Shown in pieces: positions 1-12,559 of a stretch of DNA of 64,000 nt. Made by a program: the position numbers and the translations under genes. Each line of letters starts with the position of its first letter. Position 1 is the first letter of the stretch. The notes under the pieces are model-generated. The model searched no databases. It saw nothing but the letters and a program-made list of their open reading frames with translations, and was not told the DNA's origin. The DNA is from Haematobia irritans. Lineage: Eukaryota > Arthropoda > Insecta > Diptera > Muscidae. The DNA is taken from NCBI RefSeq assembly GCF_050003625.1, contig NC_134397.1, forward strand, positions 193,833,063 through 193,897,062, given 5' to 3'.

Positions 1-783
1 AGACCACGTACCAAATTTCATCCGGATCGGGTGAACTTTGCTCTTCCAAGGGGCTCCGGAGGTCAAATGTGGGGATCGGTTTATTTGGAGGCTACATATA
101 ATTATGGGCCGATATGAACCAAATTTTTCAAGGTTATATTAGAGACCCTATAGTAACACCATGTACCAAATTTCAACCGGATCGAATGAGGTTTGCTTCT
201 CTTAGAGGCTCCGCAAGCCAAATCTGCGTATGGGTTTATTAAGGGGGATATATATAATTATGGACCGATATGGACCAATTTTTGCATGATTATTAGAGAC
301 CATATACCAACACAATGTACCAAATTTCAGCCAGATCGGATAAAATATGCTTCTCTCAGAGGATCCGCAAGCCAAATGTGGGGATTGGTTTATATGGGGG
401 CTATATAGAATTATGGACCGATATGGACCAATTTTTGCATGGTTGTTAGAGACCATATACTAACATAATGTACCAAATTTCAGCCAGATCGGATGAAATA
501 TGCTTCTCTTAGAGGCTCCGCAAGCCAAATCTGGGTGTCCGATTATATGAACCGATTTGCAATACCATCGGACCTACATAAATAACAACTACTTGTGCCA
601 AGTTTCAAGTCGATAGCTTGTTTCGTTCGGAAGTTAGCGTGATTTCAACAGACGGACGGACGAACATGCTTAGATCGACTCAGAATGTCACCACCACCCA
701 GAATATATGCACTTTATGCGGTCTTAGAGCAATATCTCGATGTGTTACAAACGGAATATACCTCCATCGTATGGTGAAGGGTC
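1..783 (-). mobile_element. DINE-1-like element, family A (partial, cut by window start)
   Basis: This is a non-autonomous Helitron-like element lying on the minus strand. Reading left to right it shows about three 153-bp units (each with a 'ggggatcggtttat' / 'ggaccgatatggacc' core). The reversed head follows: the cgttcggaagttagcgtgattt block, a GACGGACGGACG stretch at 651-662, a 'cccagaatatat' block and the 'tgttacaaacggaat' block. The conserved head start (TATACCCTCCACCAT) is degraded here. The resemblance to Drosophila INE-1/DINE-1 (TATACCC start, GTCCGTCC run, repeated CCATATAA units) is from family knowledge. The left end lies outside the window. Confidence 0.7.
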
Positions 784-1159
784 GGGCGGGGCCGACTATA
801 TTATACCCTGCACCACTTTGTAGATGTAGATGTCAAATGTGTTGGGTGCTATATATAAAAGTTTGTCCCAAATACATACATTTAAATATCACTCGATTTG
901 GACAGAATTTGATAGACTTCTACAAAATCTATAGACTCAAAATTTAAGTTGGCTAATGCACTAGGGTGGAACACAATTTTAGTAAAAAAAAATATGGGAA
1001 ACATTTAAATCTGAAGCAATTTTAAGGAAACTTCGCAAAAGTTTATTTATGATTTATCGCTCGATATATATGTATTAGAAGTTTAGGAAAATTAGAGTCA
1101 TTTTTACAACTTTTCGACTAAGCAGTGGCGATTTAACAAGGAAAATGTTGGTATTTTGA
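784..1159. other. unassigned AT-rich spacer with a DINE-type terminal fragment
   Basis: At 785-815 a 'gtcgggcggggccgac' hairpin is followed by 'tataccctg', which resembles the subterminal stem-loop and terminus of a DINE-like element of another subfamily. The rest is AT-rich sequence with no ORF or repeat I can name. Confidence 0.4.
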
Positions 1160-2275
1160 CAATTTTTGTCGAAATCAGAAAAACATATATATGGGAGCTA
1201 TATCTAAATCTGAACCGATTTCAATCAAATTTGGCACACATGACTATATTACTAATTGTACTCCTAGTGCAAAATTTCAACCAAATTGGGCCAAAACTCT
1301 GGCTTCTGGGCCCATATAAGTCCATATCGGGCGAAAAATATATATGGAAGTTATATCTAAATCTGAACCGATTTCAATCAAATTTGGCACACATGACTAT
1401 ACTATCAATTGTACTCCTTGTGCAAAATTTCAAGCTAATCGGGATAAAACTCTGGCTTCTGGGTCCATATAAGTGCATATCGGGCGAAAGATATATATGG
1501 GAGCTATATCTAAATCTGAATCGATTTCAACCAAATTTGGCACGCATAGCTACAATACTAAATCTACTCCCTGTGCAAAATTTCAACCAAATTGGGCCAA
1601 AACTCTGGCTTGAAGCACCATATTAGTCCATATCGGGCGAAAGATATATATGGGAGCTATATCTAAATCTGAACCGATTTCAATTAAATTTTGCACAATT
1701 GACTATACTACTAATTGTACTCCTAGTGCAAAATTTCAACCAAATTCGGGCAAAAATCTGGCTTCTGGGGCCATATAAGTCCATATCGGGCGAAAGATAT
1801 ATATGGGAGCTATATCTAAATCTGAACCGATTTCAATCAAATTTTGCACACTTGACTATACGACTAAGTGTTATGTTTGTACAAAATTTCAAGCAAATCG
1901 GTATAAAACTCTGGCTGCTGGGTCCATATTAGTGCATATCGGGCGAAAGATATATATGGGAGCTATATCTAAATCTGAACCGATTTCTTCCAAAATCAAT
2001 AGGGTTCTATTCTGACCCAAATTAGGAACATGTGCCAAATTTGAAGGCGATTGGACTTAAATTGCGACCTAGACTTTGATCACAAAAATGTGTTCACAGA
2101 CAGACGGACGGACGGACGGAGGGACGGACAGACGGACATGGCTATATCGACTCAGGGACCCACCCTGAGCATTATTGCCAAAGACACCATGTGTCTATCT
2201 CGTCTCCTTCTGGGTGTTACAAACATATGCACTAACTTATAATACCCTGTTCCACAGTGTGGCGCAGGATATAAT
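1160..2275 (-). mobile_element. DINE-1-like element, family C, with six 153-bp units
   Basis: The motif 'atgggagcta' or a close variant recurs at 1191, 1344, 1497, 1650, 1803 and 1956, every step being exactly 153 bp. The unit is diverged from family A but keeps the same order of landmarks: a TATATGGGAGCTAT block, a GAACCGATTT block, a TTTGGCAC block and a CAAAATTTCAA block. The element ends to the right with a GACGGACGG run (about 2100-2140), a CGACTCAGGGACCCA block and a reversed TATACCC-like terminus near 2245-2275. The long plus-strand ORF over 1156-1626 only reflects a period divisible by three, so it is not a gene call. Confidence 0.7.
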
Positions 2276-4391
<2,116 letters not shown>

Positions 4392-4427
4392 TTGAAGCAG
4401 AACCCAGCAAAAAAATTGGAAATTGTC

Positions 4428-4670
4428 CCACAAACATTTCTTTTCAAACCCATCCCAGAATCCTCCATCCTGTTTTTTCCACTTCCGATGCAGTCCTTTT
4501 GTACACGTCCACAAACATTTCTTCTAAAGCGCATCGTGGGATCCCCCAATGATTTTTTCCCACTTACGATGCAGTCCTTTTGGACAAGTGCACAAACATT
4601 TCTTCTAAAGCGCATCTTGGGATCCCCCAATAATTTTTTTCTACTTCCAATGCAGTCCTTGTGGACAAGT
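4428..4670 (+). repeat. 81-bp minisatellite, about three copies
   Basis: 'caaacatttc' recurs at 4431, 4512 and 4593, a constant 81-bp step. Each unit also contains 'gcagtcctt' and a 'gatcccccaat'-type block. It directly abuts the (TA)n tract. The 81-bp period is a multiple of three, which keeps an ORF open across it. Confidence 0.85.
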
Positions 4671-5028
4671 ATTAAAAAGAACGCAATCAGGCTATTTTAA
4701 GTGCAAATTTTGTACAATTAGATTTTACAAAAAAATAGAAAACTAATAAAAAAACTAAAAAAAAAATAGAAAATTAATAAAAGAGTAAAAAAAAATAATA
4801 AAAAAAATAAATTTCATCCCCGCTGGGATTTGAAAAGGTTTTGCAAATTACGAGAATTTTTAATTTTTTTGTTGATTTTTAATGGAAAAAATATATTTAT
4901 ACGGAAATATATGTCGAAAATAAAAGATAAAAACGATGCGTGACATAAAAAACTAATTTTTTAGAAAAATATTAAAAAAAAAATGCCGCTGGTGAGATTT
5001 GAACCTGCGTTTCTTATTTTTTCGTTCA
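4671..5028. other. unassigned AT-rich spacer with a tRNA-like fragment
   Basis: Mostly A/T homopolymer-rich sequence. On the minus strand near 4983-5012 there is a B-box-like 'caggttcaaatctc', probably the remnant of a tRNA-derived SINE head. Nothing else is recognised. Confidence 0.35.
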
Positions 5029-5030
5029 TA

Positions 5031-5962
5031 AAGGGTGATTTGTTAAGAGCTTGATAACTTTTTTAAAAAAAAAACGCATAAAATTTGCAAAATCTCATCG
5101 GTTCTTTATTTGAAACGTTAGATTGGTCCATGACATTTACTTTTTGAAGATAATTTCATTTAAATGTTGACCGCGGCTGCGTCTTAGGTGGTCCATTCGG
5201 AAAGTCCAATTTTGGGCAACTTTTTCGAGCATTTCGGCCGGAATAGCCCGAATTTCTTCGGAAATGTTGTCTTCCAAAGCTGGAATAGTTGCATGCTTAT
5301 TTCTGTAGACTTTAGACTTGACGTAGCCCCACAAAAAATAGTCTAAAGGCGTCAAATCGCATGATCTTGGTGGCCAACTTACCGGTCCATTTCTTGAGAT
5401 GAATTGTTCTCCGAAGTTTTCCCTCAAAATGGCCATAGAATCGCGAGCTGTGTGGCATGTAGCGCCATCTTGTTGAAACCACATGTCAACCAAGTTCAGT
5501 TCTTCCATTTTTGGCAACAAAAAGTTTGTTAGCATCGAACGATAGCGATCGCCATTCACCGTAACGTTGCGTCCAACAGCATCTTTGAAAAAATACGGTC
5601 CAATGATTCCACCAGCGTACAAACCACACCAAACAGTGCATTTTTCGGGATGCATGGGCAGTTCTTGAACGGCTTCTGGTTGCTCTTCACTCCAAATGCG
5701 GCAATTTTGCTTATTTACGTAGCCATTCAACCAGAAATGAGCCTCATCGCTGAACAAAATTTGTCGATAAAAAAGCGGATTTTCTGCCAACTTTTCTAGG
5801 GCCCATTCACTGAAAATTCGACGTTGTGGCAGATCGTAAGTCTATTCATGATGAAATGTCAAAGCATACTGAGCATCTTTCTCTTTGACACCATGTCTGA
5901 AATCCCACGTGATCTGTCAAATACTAATGCATGAAAATCCTAACCTCAAAAGAATCACCCTT
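5031..5962 (-). mobile_element. Tc1/mariner element, DD41D type, internally deleted (copy 1)
   Basis: A 932-bp element flanked by TA dinucleotides (5029-5030 and 5963-5964), the target duplication expected for Tc1/mariner. The ends are short inverted repeats: AAGGGTGATT on the left and AATCACCCTT on the right. It is almost identical to the element at 53909-54843, so at least one transposed recently. It encodes only the C-terminal two thirds of a transposase. A full element would be about 1.3 kb, so the N-terminal DNA-binding part is missing. Confidence 0.9.
5137..5830 (-). pseudogene. mariner-type transposase, truncated and frameshifted
   Basis: The product would be the DDE catalytic domain of a Tc1/mariner transposase, which cuts and joins its own element ends. 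From the first in-frame methionine (5790) the 217 residues hold FSDEAHFWLNG (first Asp about residue 15), WFQQDGATCHTA (second Asp about 108) and SCDLTPLDYFLWG (third Asp about 150). Exactly 41 residues lie between the second and third Asp, so the triad is DD41D, the spacing known for rosa-like mariners. Relative to the copy at 54017-54730, one base is missing near 5830, which shifts the frame of the upstream start. The N-terminal helix-turn-helix domains are absent. It is probably inactive alone, but the catalytic triad is intact. Confidence 0.85.
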
Positions 5963-6070
5963 TACTAATAAAGAACATCTCGAGAAGCAATTAAAATGTT
6001 ATTCCTTGGTGTCGTATTACGATCATATCACAAACATTTGAATTGACCTTTCGACGCTTTATGTTCAATG

Positions 6071-6142
6071 GCGTTTGTGGCTGAGTGTGCTAAGGCGTTC
6101 TGTTATAGTGCCAGCAAACCCAGGTTCAACCCCTGGTCGGAA
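6071..6142 (+). repeat. tRNA-like sequence, probable head of a second SINE family
   Basis: An A-box-like 'tggctgagtgtg' (6077) and a good B-box 'ggttcaacccc' (6123-6133) are spaced as in an internal Pol III promoter, and the pattern resembles tRNA-Leu/Ser. The acceptor and anticodon stems do not pair well, so I do not call a functional tRNA. It is followed by an A/T-rich stretch with no clear tail. Confidence 0.45.
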
Positions 6143-6209
6143 CGAAAAAGTTTTTCAAATTGTAAAAATTAGATAATAGGAAAATAATTGTGTAATAAAA
6201 CATATAGAT

Positions 6210-6420
6210 GAAAAAAAGTGAAATTGGTTGAAAAAATTTTTTTTCGCTTTTTAAATTTCTTCATTCAAATATTAACTACCAGGGCACAACTTCTAAAGCA
6301 ATGCAAAGGACCCAAAAAGGGAGTACTTCCGTCCTATGACAAGCCCATGTAAAATTCATTGGAGATGATCCAAGTTTGCACTACTTCCGGATCACAGATT
6401 GGGGATCCAAATATGTTTGC
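6210..6420 (+). repeat. unnamed dispersed repeat (partner at 57.13-57.32 kb)
   Basis: Blocks such as 'cttctaaagcaatgc', 'ggagtacttccg', 'gtaaaattcattggagatga' and 'ccaagtttgcactacttccg' recur in reverse complement at 57130-57320. No ORF or terminal repeats are visible, and the family is not recognised. Confidence 0.65.
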
Positions 6421-6579
6421 GGTATATGTTACAGAAACGATTTTTATTGAGGGTGTAGAGATAACCGTTACATCGTGTGTTACAAACTAGTGTTTAGTTA
6501 CTTTTTACACCAAAGAGGAATTTCACGTGTCTATAATTTCGTTTCGGAAGAAAGTATTATTTCGTGAGTGGGTGTGGAT

Positions 6580-8812
6580 AGCACGGTTGCCACAGTTGGT
6601 AGAATTCTACCAAAAATGGTAGATTTTTTTATTGTTTGGTAGATTGGTTGAATTCCTAATGATTTGATCAAATTTGCAAAATAGTCCTCTCCAACTAAAA
6701 GGTACTTCACAACTTTTTTATATCTTTATTTTCCTACAGAAATAAAATGTTGACAAAATTTTCCATAGAAATAAAATTTTGATAAAATTTTCTGTAGAAA
6801 TAAAATTTGACAGAATTTACTATAGAAATAAAATTTTCTATAGAAATAAAACGTTGACAAAATTTTCAATAGAAATAAAATGTTGACAAAATTTTCTATA
6901 GAATAAAATTTTGACAAAATTTTCAATAGAAATAAAATTTTGACAAAATTTTCTATAGAAATAAAATTTTGACAAAATTTTCAATAGAAATAAAATTTTG
7001 TCAAAATTTGCCATGGAAATAACATTTTAGCAAAATTTTCTATAGAAATAAAACTTTGACAAAATTTGCCATGGAAATAACATTTTAGCAAAATTTTCTA
7101 TAGAAATAAAATGTTGACAATATTTTCTACAGAAATAAAATTTTGACAACATTTTCTATAGACGTAAGAGGCTTTAGGGCTGTAAGGCTTTTAATTTTGA
7201 CAAAATTTTCTATAGAAATAAAATTTTGACAAAATTTTCTATGGAAATAAAATTTTGACAAAATTTTCTATAGAAATAAACCACCGTGGTGCAATGATTA
7301 GCATGCCCGCCTTGCATACACAAGGTCTTGGGTTCGATTCCTGCTTCGACCGAACACCAAAAAGTTTTTATGCGGTGGATTATACCACCTCAGTAATGCT
7401 GGTGACATTTCTGAGGGTTTCAAAGCTTCTCTAAGTGGTTTCATTTCAATGTGGAACGCCGTTCGGACTCGGCTATAAAAAGGAGGTCCCGTGTCATTGG
7501 GCTTAACATGGAATCGGGCAGCACTCAGTGATAATAGAGAAGTTCACCAATGTGGTATCACAATGGACTGAATAGTCTAAGTGAGCCTGATACATCGGGC
7601 TGCCACCTAACCTAACCTAACCTATAGAAATAAAATGTTGATAAAATTTTCCATAGACGTAAGATTTTGACAATATTTTCTATGGAAATAAAATTTTTGG
7701 CAACATATTATATAGAAATAAAATTTTGACAATATTTTCTATAATAATAAAATTTAGGCAATATATTATATAGAAATAAAATTGTTTTATGGAAATAAAA
7801 TTTTTGACAATATATTATATAGAAATAAAATTTTGATAAAATTTGCTATAGAAATAAAATTTTTACAAAATTTTCTATAGAAATAAAATTTTTACAAAAT
7901 TTTCTATAGAAATAAAAATTTAAAAAAAATTTCTATAGAAATAAAATTTTGAAAAAAAGTTTCTATAGAAATAAAATTTTGACAAAATTTTCTATAGAAA
8001 TAAAATTTTGACAAAATTTTCTATAAAAATAAAATTTAGACAAAATTTTCTATAAAAATAAAATTTTGACAAAATTTTCTATAGAAATAAAATTTTGACA
8101 GAATTTTCTATAGACGTAAGATTTTGACAATATTTTCTATGGAAATAAATTTTTGGGCAATATATTATATAGAAATATAATTTTGACAATATGTTCTATA
8201 AAAACAAAATTTAGACAATTTATTATATAGAAATAAAATTTTAACAAAATTTTCTATGGAAATAAAATATAGACAATATATTATTTTTGACAAAATTTTC
8301 TATAGAAATAAAATTTTGGCAAAATTTTCTATAGAAATAAAATGTTGACAAAATTTTCTATAGAAATAAAATGTTGACAAATTTTTCTATAGAAATAAAA
8401 TTTTGAAAAAATTTTCTATAGAAATAAAATTTAGAAAAAAAAATTCTATAGAAATAAAGTTTTGACAAAATTTTCTGTAGAAATAAAATTTTGACAAAAT
8501 TTTCTATGGAAATAAAATGTTGACAAAATTTTTCAATAGAAACAAAATGTAACAACATTTTCTATAAATAAAATTTTAACAAAATTTTCTGTGGAAATAA
8601 AATTTTTGACAAAATTTTCAATAGAAATAAAATTTTTACAAAATTTTCTATAGAAATAAAATTTTAACAAAATTTTCTATAGACATAAAATTTGGACAAA
8701 ATTTTCTATAGAAATAACATTTTGCGAAAATTTTCTGTAGGTATAAAATTTTGACAAAATTTTCTATAGAAATAAAATCTTTACAAAATTTTCTATAGAA
8801 ATAAAATTTTGG
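6580..8812. repeat. 29-bp minisatellite array 1, with TIR-like head
   Basis: The body is a degenerate tandem array of a 29-bp AT-rich unit (type: TTTTGACAAAATTTTCTATAG plus AAATAAAA). The left edge carries 'cacggttgccac' (6581) followed by the 18-bp perfect palindrome TTGGTAGAATTCTACCAA (6596-6613) and 'ggtagatttttt'. A 342-bp SINE interrupts it at 7281-7622. Small ORFs on the minus strand rich in Phe/Tyr/Ile/Lys are by-products of the repeat. Confidence 0.9.
7281..7622 (+). mobile_element. tRNA-derived SINE, full length (copy 1)
   Basis: The tRNA-like head starts CCACCGTGGTGCAAT (A-box-like) and has a perfect B-box GGTTCGATTCC at 7331-7341, an internal Pol III promoter that best resembles tRNA-Val. 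The body follows (gcggtggattata..., ctcggctataaaaagg), then a 3' region 'gtggtatcacaatggactg' to 'cgggctgccac' ending in (CCTAA)n. The last ~70 bp matches the 3' end of the LINE at 12419-15482. The flanks share 'tatagaaataaa', which could be a target duplication but is also part of the surrounding 29-bp unit. Confidence 0.92.
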
Positions 8813-10105
8813 TATTTCCGAGTCCATCACTATACATAAATATAGAGAATCTAAGTTCTTGGAAAATAACATTTCAATTTTCCGGTGTTTGCGGTCCACT
8901 TTATGTCCATTTTCTTTTGCTGCTTTTTGCAAAATACCAAATATCACAAAAAGAGGATTGTGAAAATAATCTTAGAGAAGTAGGCGTTCTATGGGCTATG
9001 TTCTGTAAAGCTTTTACAAAGAATTAAAGAAAAAAGATGAATTCGTTTTAATTTACATTTGTATTGAGAACTAAATACATGTGCTTTGTCCGTATGAGTG
9101 GGTATATGTGTGTGTGCGTGTGTATGTTTTATCATTTCATTCTACTTCCTTTGACGGTTAATTTCAAATTTTTATTCAACGTTCTTGGTTTACTTTCTGC
9201 TTGGTTTACTTTCAGTTAATAAACGAGAATGACATTTTTTTTTGTTTATTGTTGTTCTCATCTTACTTTTCTTTTATTTTTTTTTTGTGTTTTCTCCATT
9301 CCTCTTTGCAAGAGTTGTGGCCGAGGTTTTTGTTACAGGAAAAAAATTAGGTCTAATACTTTTTGGTTTGTCAAAGGCTTCTGGTCTTAGTAATTGGACT
9401 TAGTGTCTTCCTGTAGATAAATGATGATGTCCTCTTACTGTGAGTACTGAGTAGTTACTACCATTTCGGATTTTTTTCTATTGTTTTCTTTTCCTCTGTT
9501 TTAATTGATTATGTTTTTTTTTTGGGAAGAATATTATAATGAAATTAATAGTTAAGTGTTGTTTAAAATGTACTTTATATTCGAGTGTATTAAGAAAGCT
9601 ATAAAAAAATTAAATATGATAATTCTTCAACGGAAATAAGTGTTTAGAAGAGCCCATTTATGCGATAGGTTTAGAAGCCGCAAACAATTTGTACTATTCA
9701 ATTGTTTGCGTCTTCTAAACCTATAATTGAAGTTCAAATAATTTTTACATATTTGTTATGAACTTTATTGATTTGTAAATTCTCGGCGAAAAACTGCCAC
9801 AACTAATTTTTACATGCCAATTTTACCAATATGCGCGCAACGAAAAAAACGCTTGGAAAACGTGCACCGAAAACGTTTTTCGTTTGTTAGAGTTTTTTGC
9901 ATTCTTTCGAAAAATTTAAACTTTTATCGCCCAGAAACATTTTTTTGTTATTTCGTTTATATCAAGCACTGTTCTTTTGTGACTTTAAATTTTTAATAAG
10001 ACATATTTTGAATTGTCATAATAAGAATTTAATATAGTAGTATGTAATAACGAACATCTTTTCGGAATCTTCCGAACATATTTCGAATATATGTAAAAAA
10101 AAAAA
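8813..10105. other. low-repeat, possibly host intronic DNA
   Basis: No repeat family seen elsewhere in the window covers this stretch. It contains T-rich tracts and a GT-rich stretch near 9108-9128. It also holds a strong 60-nt hairpin at 9665-9724, listed separately. No ORF with recognisable motifs. Confidence 0.4.
9665..9724. other. 60-nt hairpin with 25-bp arms
   Basis: The left arm (9665-9689, starting ataggtttagaagc) and right arm (9700-9724, ending cttctaaacctat) are inverted repeats with one mismatch, separated by a loop of about 10 nt. It lies in otherwise single-copy-looking DNA. It could be a small RNA precursor, a MITE relic or chance. Confidence 0.7.
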
Positions 10106-10106
10106 C

Positions 10107-10190
10107 ATTTTGGTATTCGGTTGAAGCAGGGCTTGAACCCACGACCCTTGACATGCAAGCCGGGCATGCTAACAATTGCTCCGCGGTGGT
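10107..10190 (-). repeat. SINE head fragment (tRNA-like part only)
   Basis: The reverse complement reads 'ccaccgcgg', 'gttagcatgcccg', 'cttgcatg', 'gtgggttcaagccctgc' and 'accgaataccaaaatg', matching the first ~85 bp of the SINE at 7281. The body and the CCTAA tail are missing. Divergence is higher than in the full-length copies. Confidence 0.8.
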
Positions 10191-10273
10191 CGGCTCGTGG
10201 GCGCCGAAAACTATGCTTTATAAATATAATTGTCCAGTGGATAGCACTAGGTAACAAATAACAAAATTTTCTC

Positions 10274-11042
10274 TGTGATTTGTTTCTAGCATATTTTTTC
10301 TTATTGATTTTGACCTACGAAACAAGAAAATGAGTTTTAAAAAATTTTCTGTCGATTGGTTTTAGAGATAAAATTTTTTTAATTTTTTTTTTTAATTTTT
10401 GGAGGTACACTTTCAATTTTGAGCATATCTTTCGTCTTCTTTGGCTTATTTGATCCTACTACTACTCAAATTAAAGAAAATTGAGCCGTCTACAACTCAT
10501 TCTCAGAAAATTTTCAAATCGGGTAAGTAGTTTGGATGTTGGCGGCTTAAAAAAGTTAAAAAAAATAGTAAAAAAAATAAAAATTCATATAAAATATAAA
10601 ACACGATGCTAACAGCAATTTTGGTTTTTTTTACGTATAGCTGAAATTTTTACAAAGAAAATAAGCCCTTACTTAACAATATCTTACAACAAATAGCGGA
10701 ATTATAAGTCCGCTATGGTTTTTTCTGCCACATTTTTACTAAAAAAACGCCGTTTTTTAACTTTTTTAAGCCGCCAACATCCAAACTACTTACCCGATTT
10801 GAAAATTTTCTGAGAATGAGCTGTAGACGGCTCAATTTTCTTTAATTTGAGTAGTAATAGGATCAAATAGGCCAAAGAAGACGAAAGATATGCTCAAAAT
10901 TGTAAGAGTACCTCCAAAAATTAAAAAAAAAAATTAAAAAAATTGTATCTCTAAAACCAATCGACAGAAATTTTTTTAAAACTCATTTTCGTGTTTCGTA
11001 GGTCAAAATCAATAAGAAAAAATATGCTAGAAACAAATCACA
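10274..11042. mobile_element. fold-back (snap-back) MITE with ~290-bp inverted arms
   Basis: The left arm from 10274 (TGTGATTTGTTTCTAGC) reappears in reverse at the right end (GCTAGAAACAAATCACA, to 11042). Internal blocks mirror each other in order, for example 'gaccta' + 'cgaaac', 'ttttgagcatatctttcgtc', 'gcttatttgatcct' and 'aaatcgggtaagtagtttgg'. Arms run about 10274-10562 and 10748-11042 around a ~185-bp unrelated loop. There is no coding capacity, and the target duplication is not clear. A transcript would form a long hairpin. Confidence 0.88.
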
Positions 11043-11190
11043 AAACGACTGTTGGCTAGTGTAGTGGATAGTGTGTTCACGCAGAGAAGGAATATGATCA
11101 CCCCAAACATGTTTTAGGAGCAAAATGTTATTTTTGGACGGTGAATTTATAAGGAAATGTCCCACGCAAATGCGCTTCTTCTTTTTTTCA

Positions 11191-11979
11191 TGCTACATCT
11201 ACTGCCTTTAGACATTTTGGCCAAACAGTCAGCTGCAACAATGGCTGTGCGGTTACGCGAGCTATCGCTGTGGTCGGAAAAAATGTATGGTCATAGTTCG
11301 GTCCTCAAAGTAATGCCAGATGTGCCTAACATAGTGGATTACACCCTGTCAAAATCACTTTTCGACAAAAAGTTCGAAACTCTAATTCCAAAATTGAATG
11401 GGCAAGTGGGGTTCGGAGTGTATTCTAAAGATCTGGAAATTCGAATAGCGAAAAGATAACCTAATCACTGTAGTGTTTTTCAGGCTGAAATATTGGCAAT
11501 AAGAGAGGTGGTGAATTGGCTGAGAAGTAATGTTCCAACAAATATTGGCATTAATATATACTCAGACAGTCAACCTGCAATAAAATCCTTGGACTCTGTG
11601 TTCCTTAACTCGAAAACGGCCGTAGACTGCCGCAAATCTCTCAATGAGATGGCTGAGCAGTACAATATTCACCTAATATGGGTGCCTGGCCATAGGAACA
11701 TACCGGGGAACTGCGAAGCAGATGTGTTAGCAAGCCTAGAAACTACCTTACGTATTCCAGGCGAACTAGAATCTGTTGGTATGCCTCTGGCCGCCTGCAA
11801 GCTCTTACTGCGTGAGAAGGTTGTTATGATGGCCAATATTCGATGGGAGAATTGCAAGGGTTGTAACGACACCAAGCAAATATGGTCCCATTTAAACTTA
11901 AACCGCACACTAGATATGCTAGTGTTATCAAGGCGTCAGATAACACTCCTGATATTTGCTATAACGGGTCGCTGCCAAA
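11191..11979 (+). pseudogene. RNase-H LINE fragment, C-terminal pol region
   Basis: This encodes part of the same LINE protein as the copy at 12.4-15.5 kb, in opposite orientation. It starts at the post-RT segment (LHLLPLDILAKQSAA), has an internal deletion after FETLIPK that removes the TDGSK start of RNase H, and a stop codon at 11457-11459. It continues with AEILAIREVVNWL, SDSQPAIKSLDS and WVPGHRNIPGNCEADVLA (RNase H motifs including the catalytic-type Asp and the His/Asp near the end). It stops abruptly inside coding sequence at 'ggtcgctgcca' and runs into family-A DINE sequence, so both ends are rearranged. Where the other copy has a 1-bp deletion (about 13232), this copy retains the base. 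Confidence 0.88.
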
Positions 11980-11984
11980 AACTA

Positions 11985-12418
11985 AATATATACAATTATG
12001 AACTTGATATAGACCAATTTTTGTGTGATTGGGGATCTATTTATCTGAGGGCTATATATAACTATAGACCGATATGGACCTAGTTAGGCATGGTTGTTAA
12101 CGACCATATACTAGCACAATGTACCAAATTTCAACTGACTCGGATGAAACTTGCTCCTCCAAGTGGTTCCAAAACCAAATCTCGGGATCGGTATATATAG
12201 GGGCTATATATGATTATGGACTGATATGGACCACTTTTGACATGGTTGTTAAATATCATGTACTAAATTCTCGTACCAAATTTCAACCGAATCGGATGAA
12301 TTTTGCTCCTCCAAGAAGCTCCTGAGGTCAAATCTGGGGATCGGTTTATACGGGGGCTATATATAATTTTGGACCGATATGGACCAATTTTTGCATGGTT
12401 GTTAGAAACCATATACTA
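11985..12418 (-). mobile_element. DINE-like family A, left part (split by LINE)
   Basis: Contains about three 153-bp family-A units on the minus strand. It is interrupted after 'aaccatatacta' (12407-12418) by the LINE and resumes with the same 12 bp at 15483. Its left boundary is fused to the LINE fragment at 11979. Confidence 0.8.
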
Positions 12419-12505
12419 GGTTAGGTTAGGTTAGGTTAAAGTGGCAGCCCGATTAAGATTCAGGCTCACTTAGACTATTCAGTCCATTGTGATACCACAT
12501 TAACT
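12419..12505 (-). repeat. LINE 3' tail shared with the SINE
   Basis: In element sense the segment reads 'gtggtatcacaatggactg', 'aatagtctaagtgagcctga', 'atcgggctgccac' and then (CCTAA)n. The same blocks in the same order end every full-length SINE in the window (7281-7622, 19976-20321, 62281-62625). The main difference is a few bases between 'cctga' and 'atcggg'. Confidence 0.92.
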
Positions 12506-12559
12506 AAAAGTACCTATTACATATGGGCACTTCTAGTTTTAACCGCTGAACCTTCTTGA

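Noticed and set aside
7281..7355. A functional tRNA gene at the head of the SINE
   Set aside because: The B-box is perfect, but the acceptor stem does not pair, the anticodon arm is short, and identical heads recur with the same 3' body.
12419..12442. Interstitial telomere tract
   Set aside because: Only four TTAGG units, located exactly at the 3' end of a LINE with a target duplication; the same tail ends each SINE.
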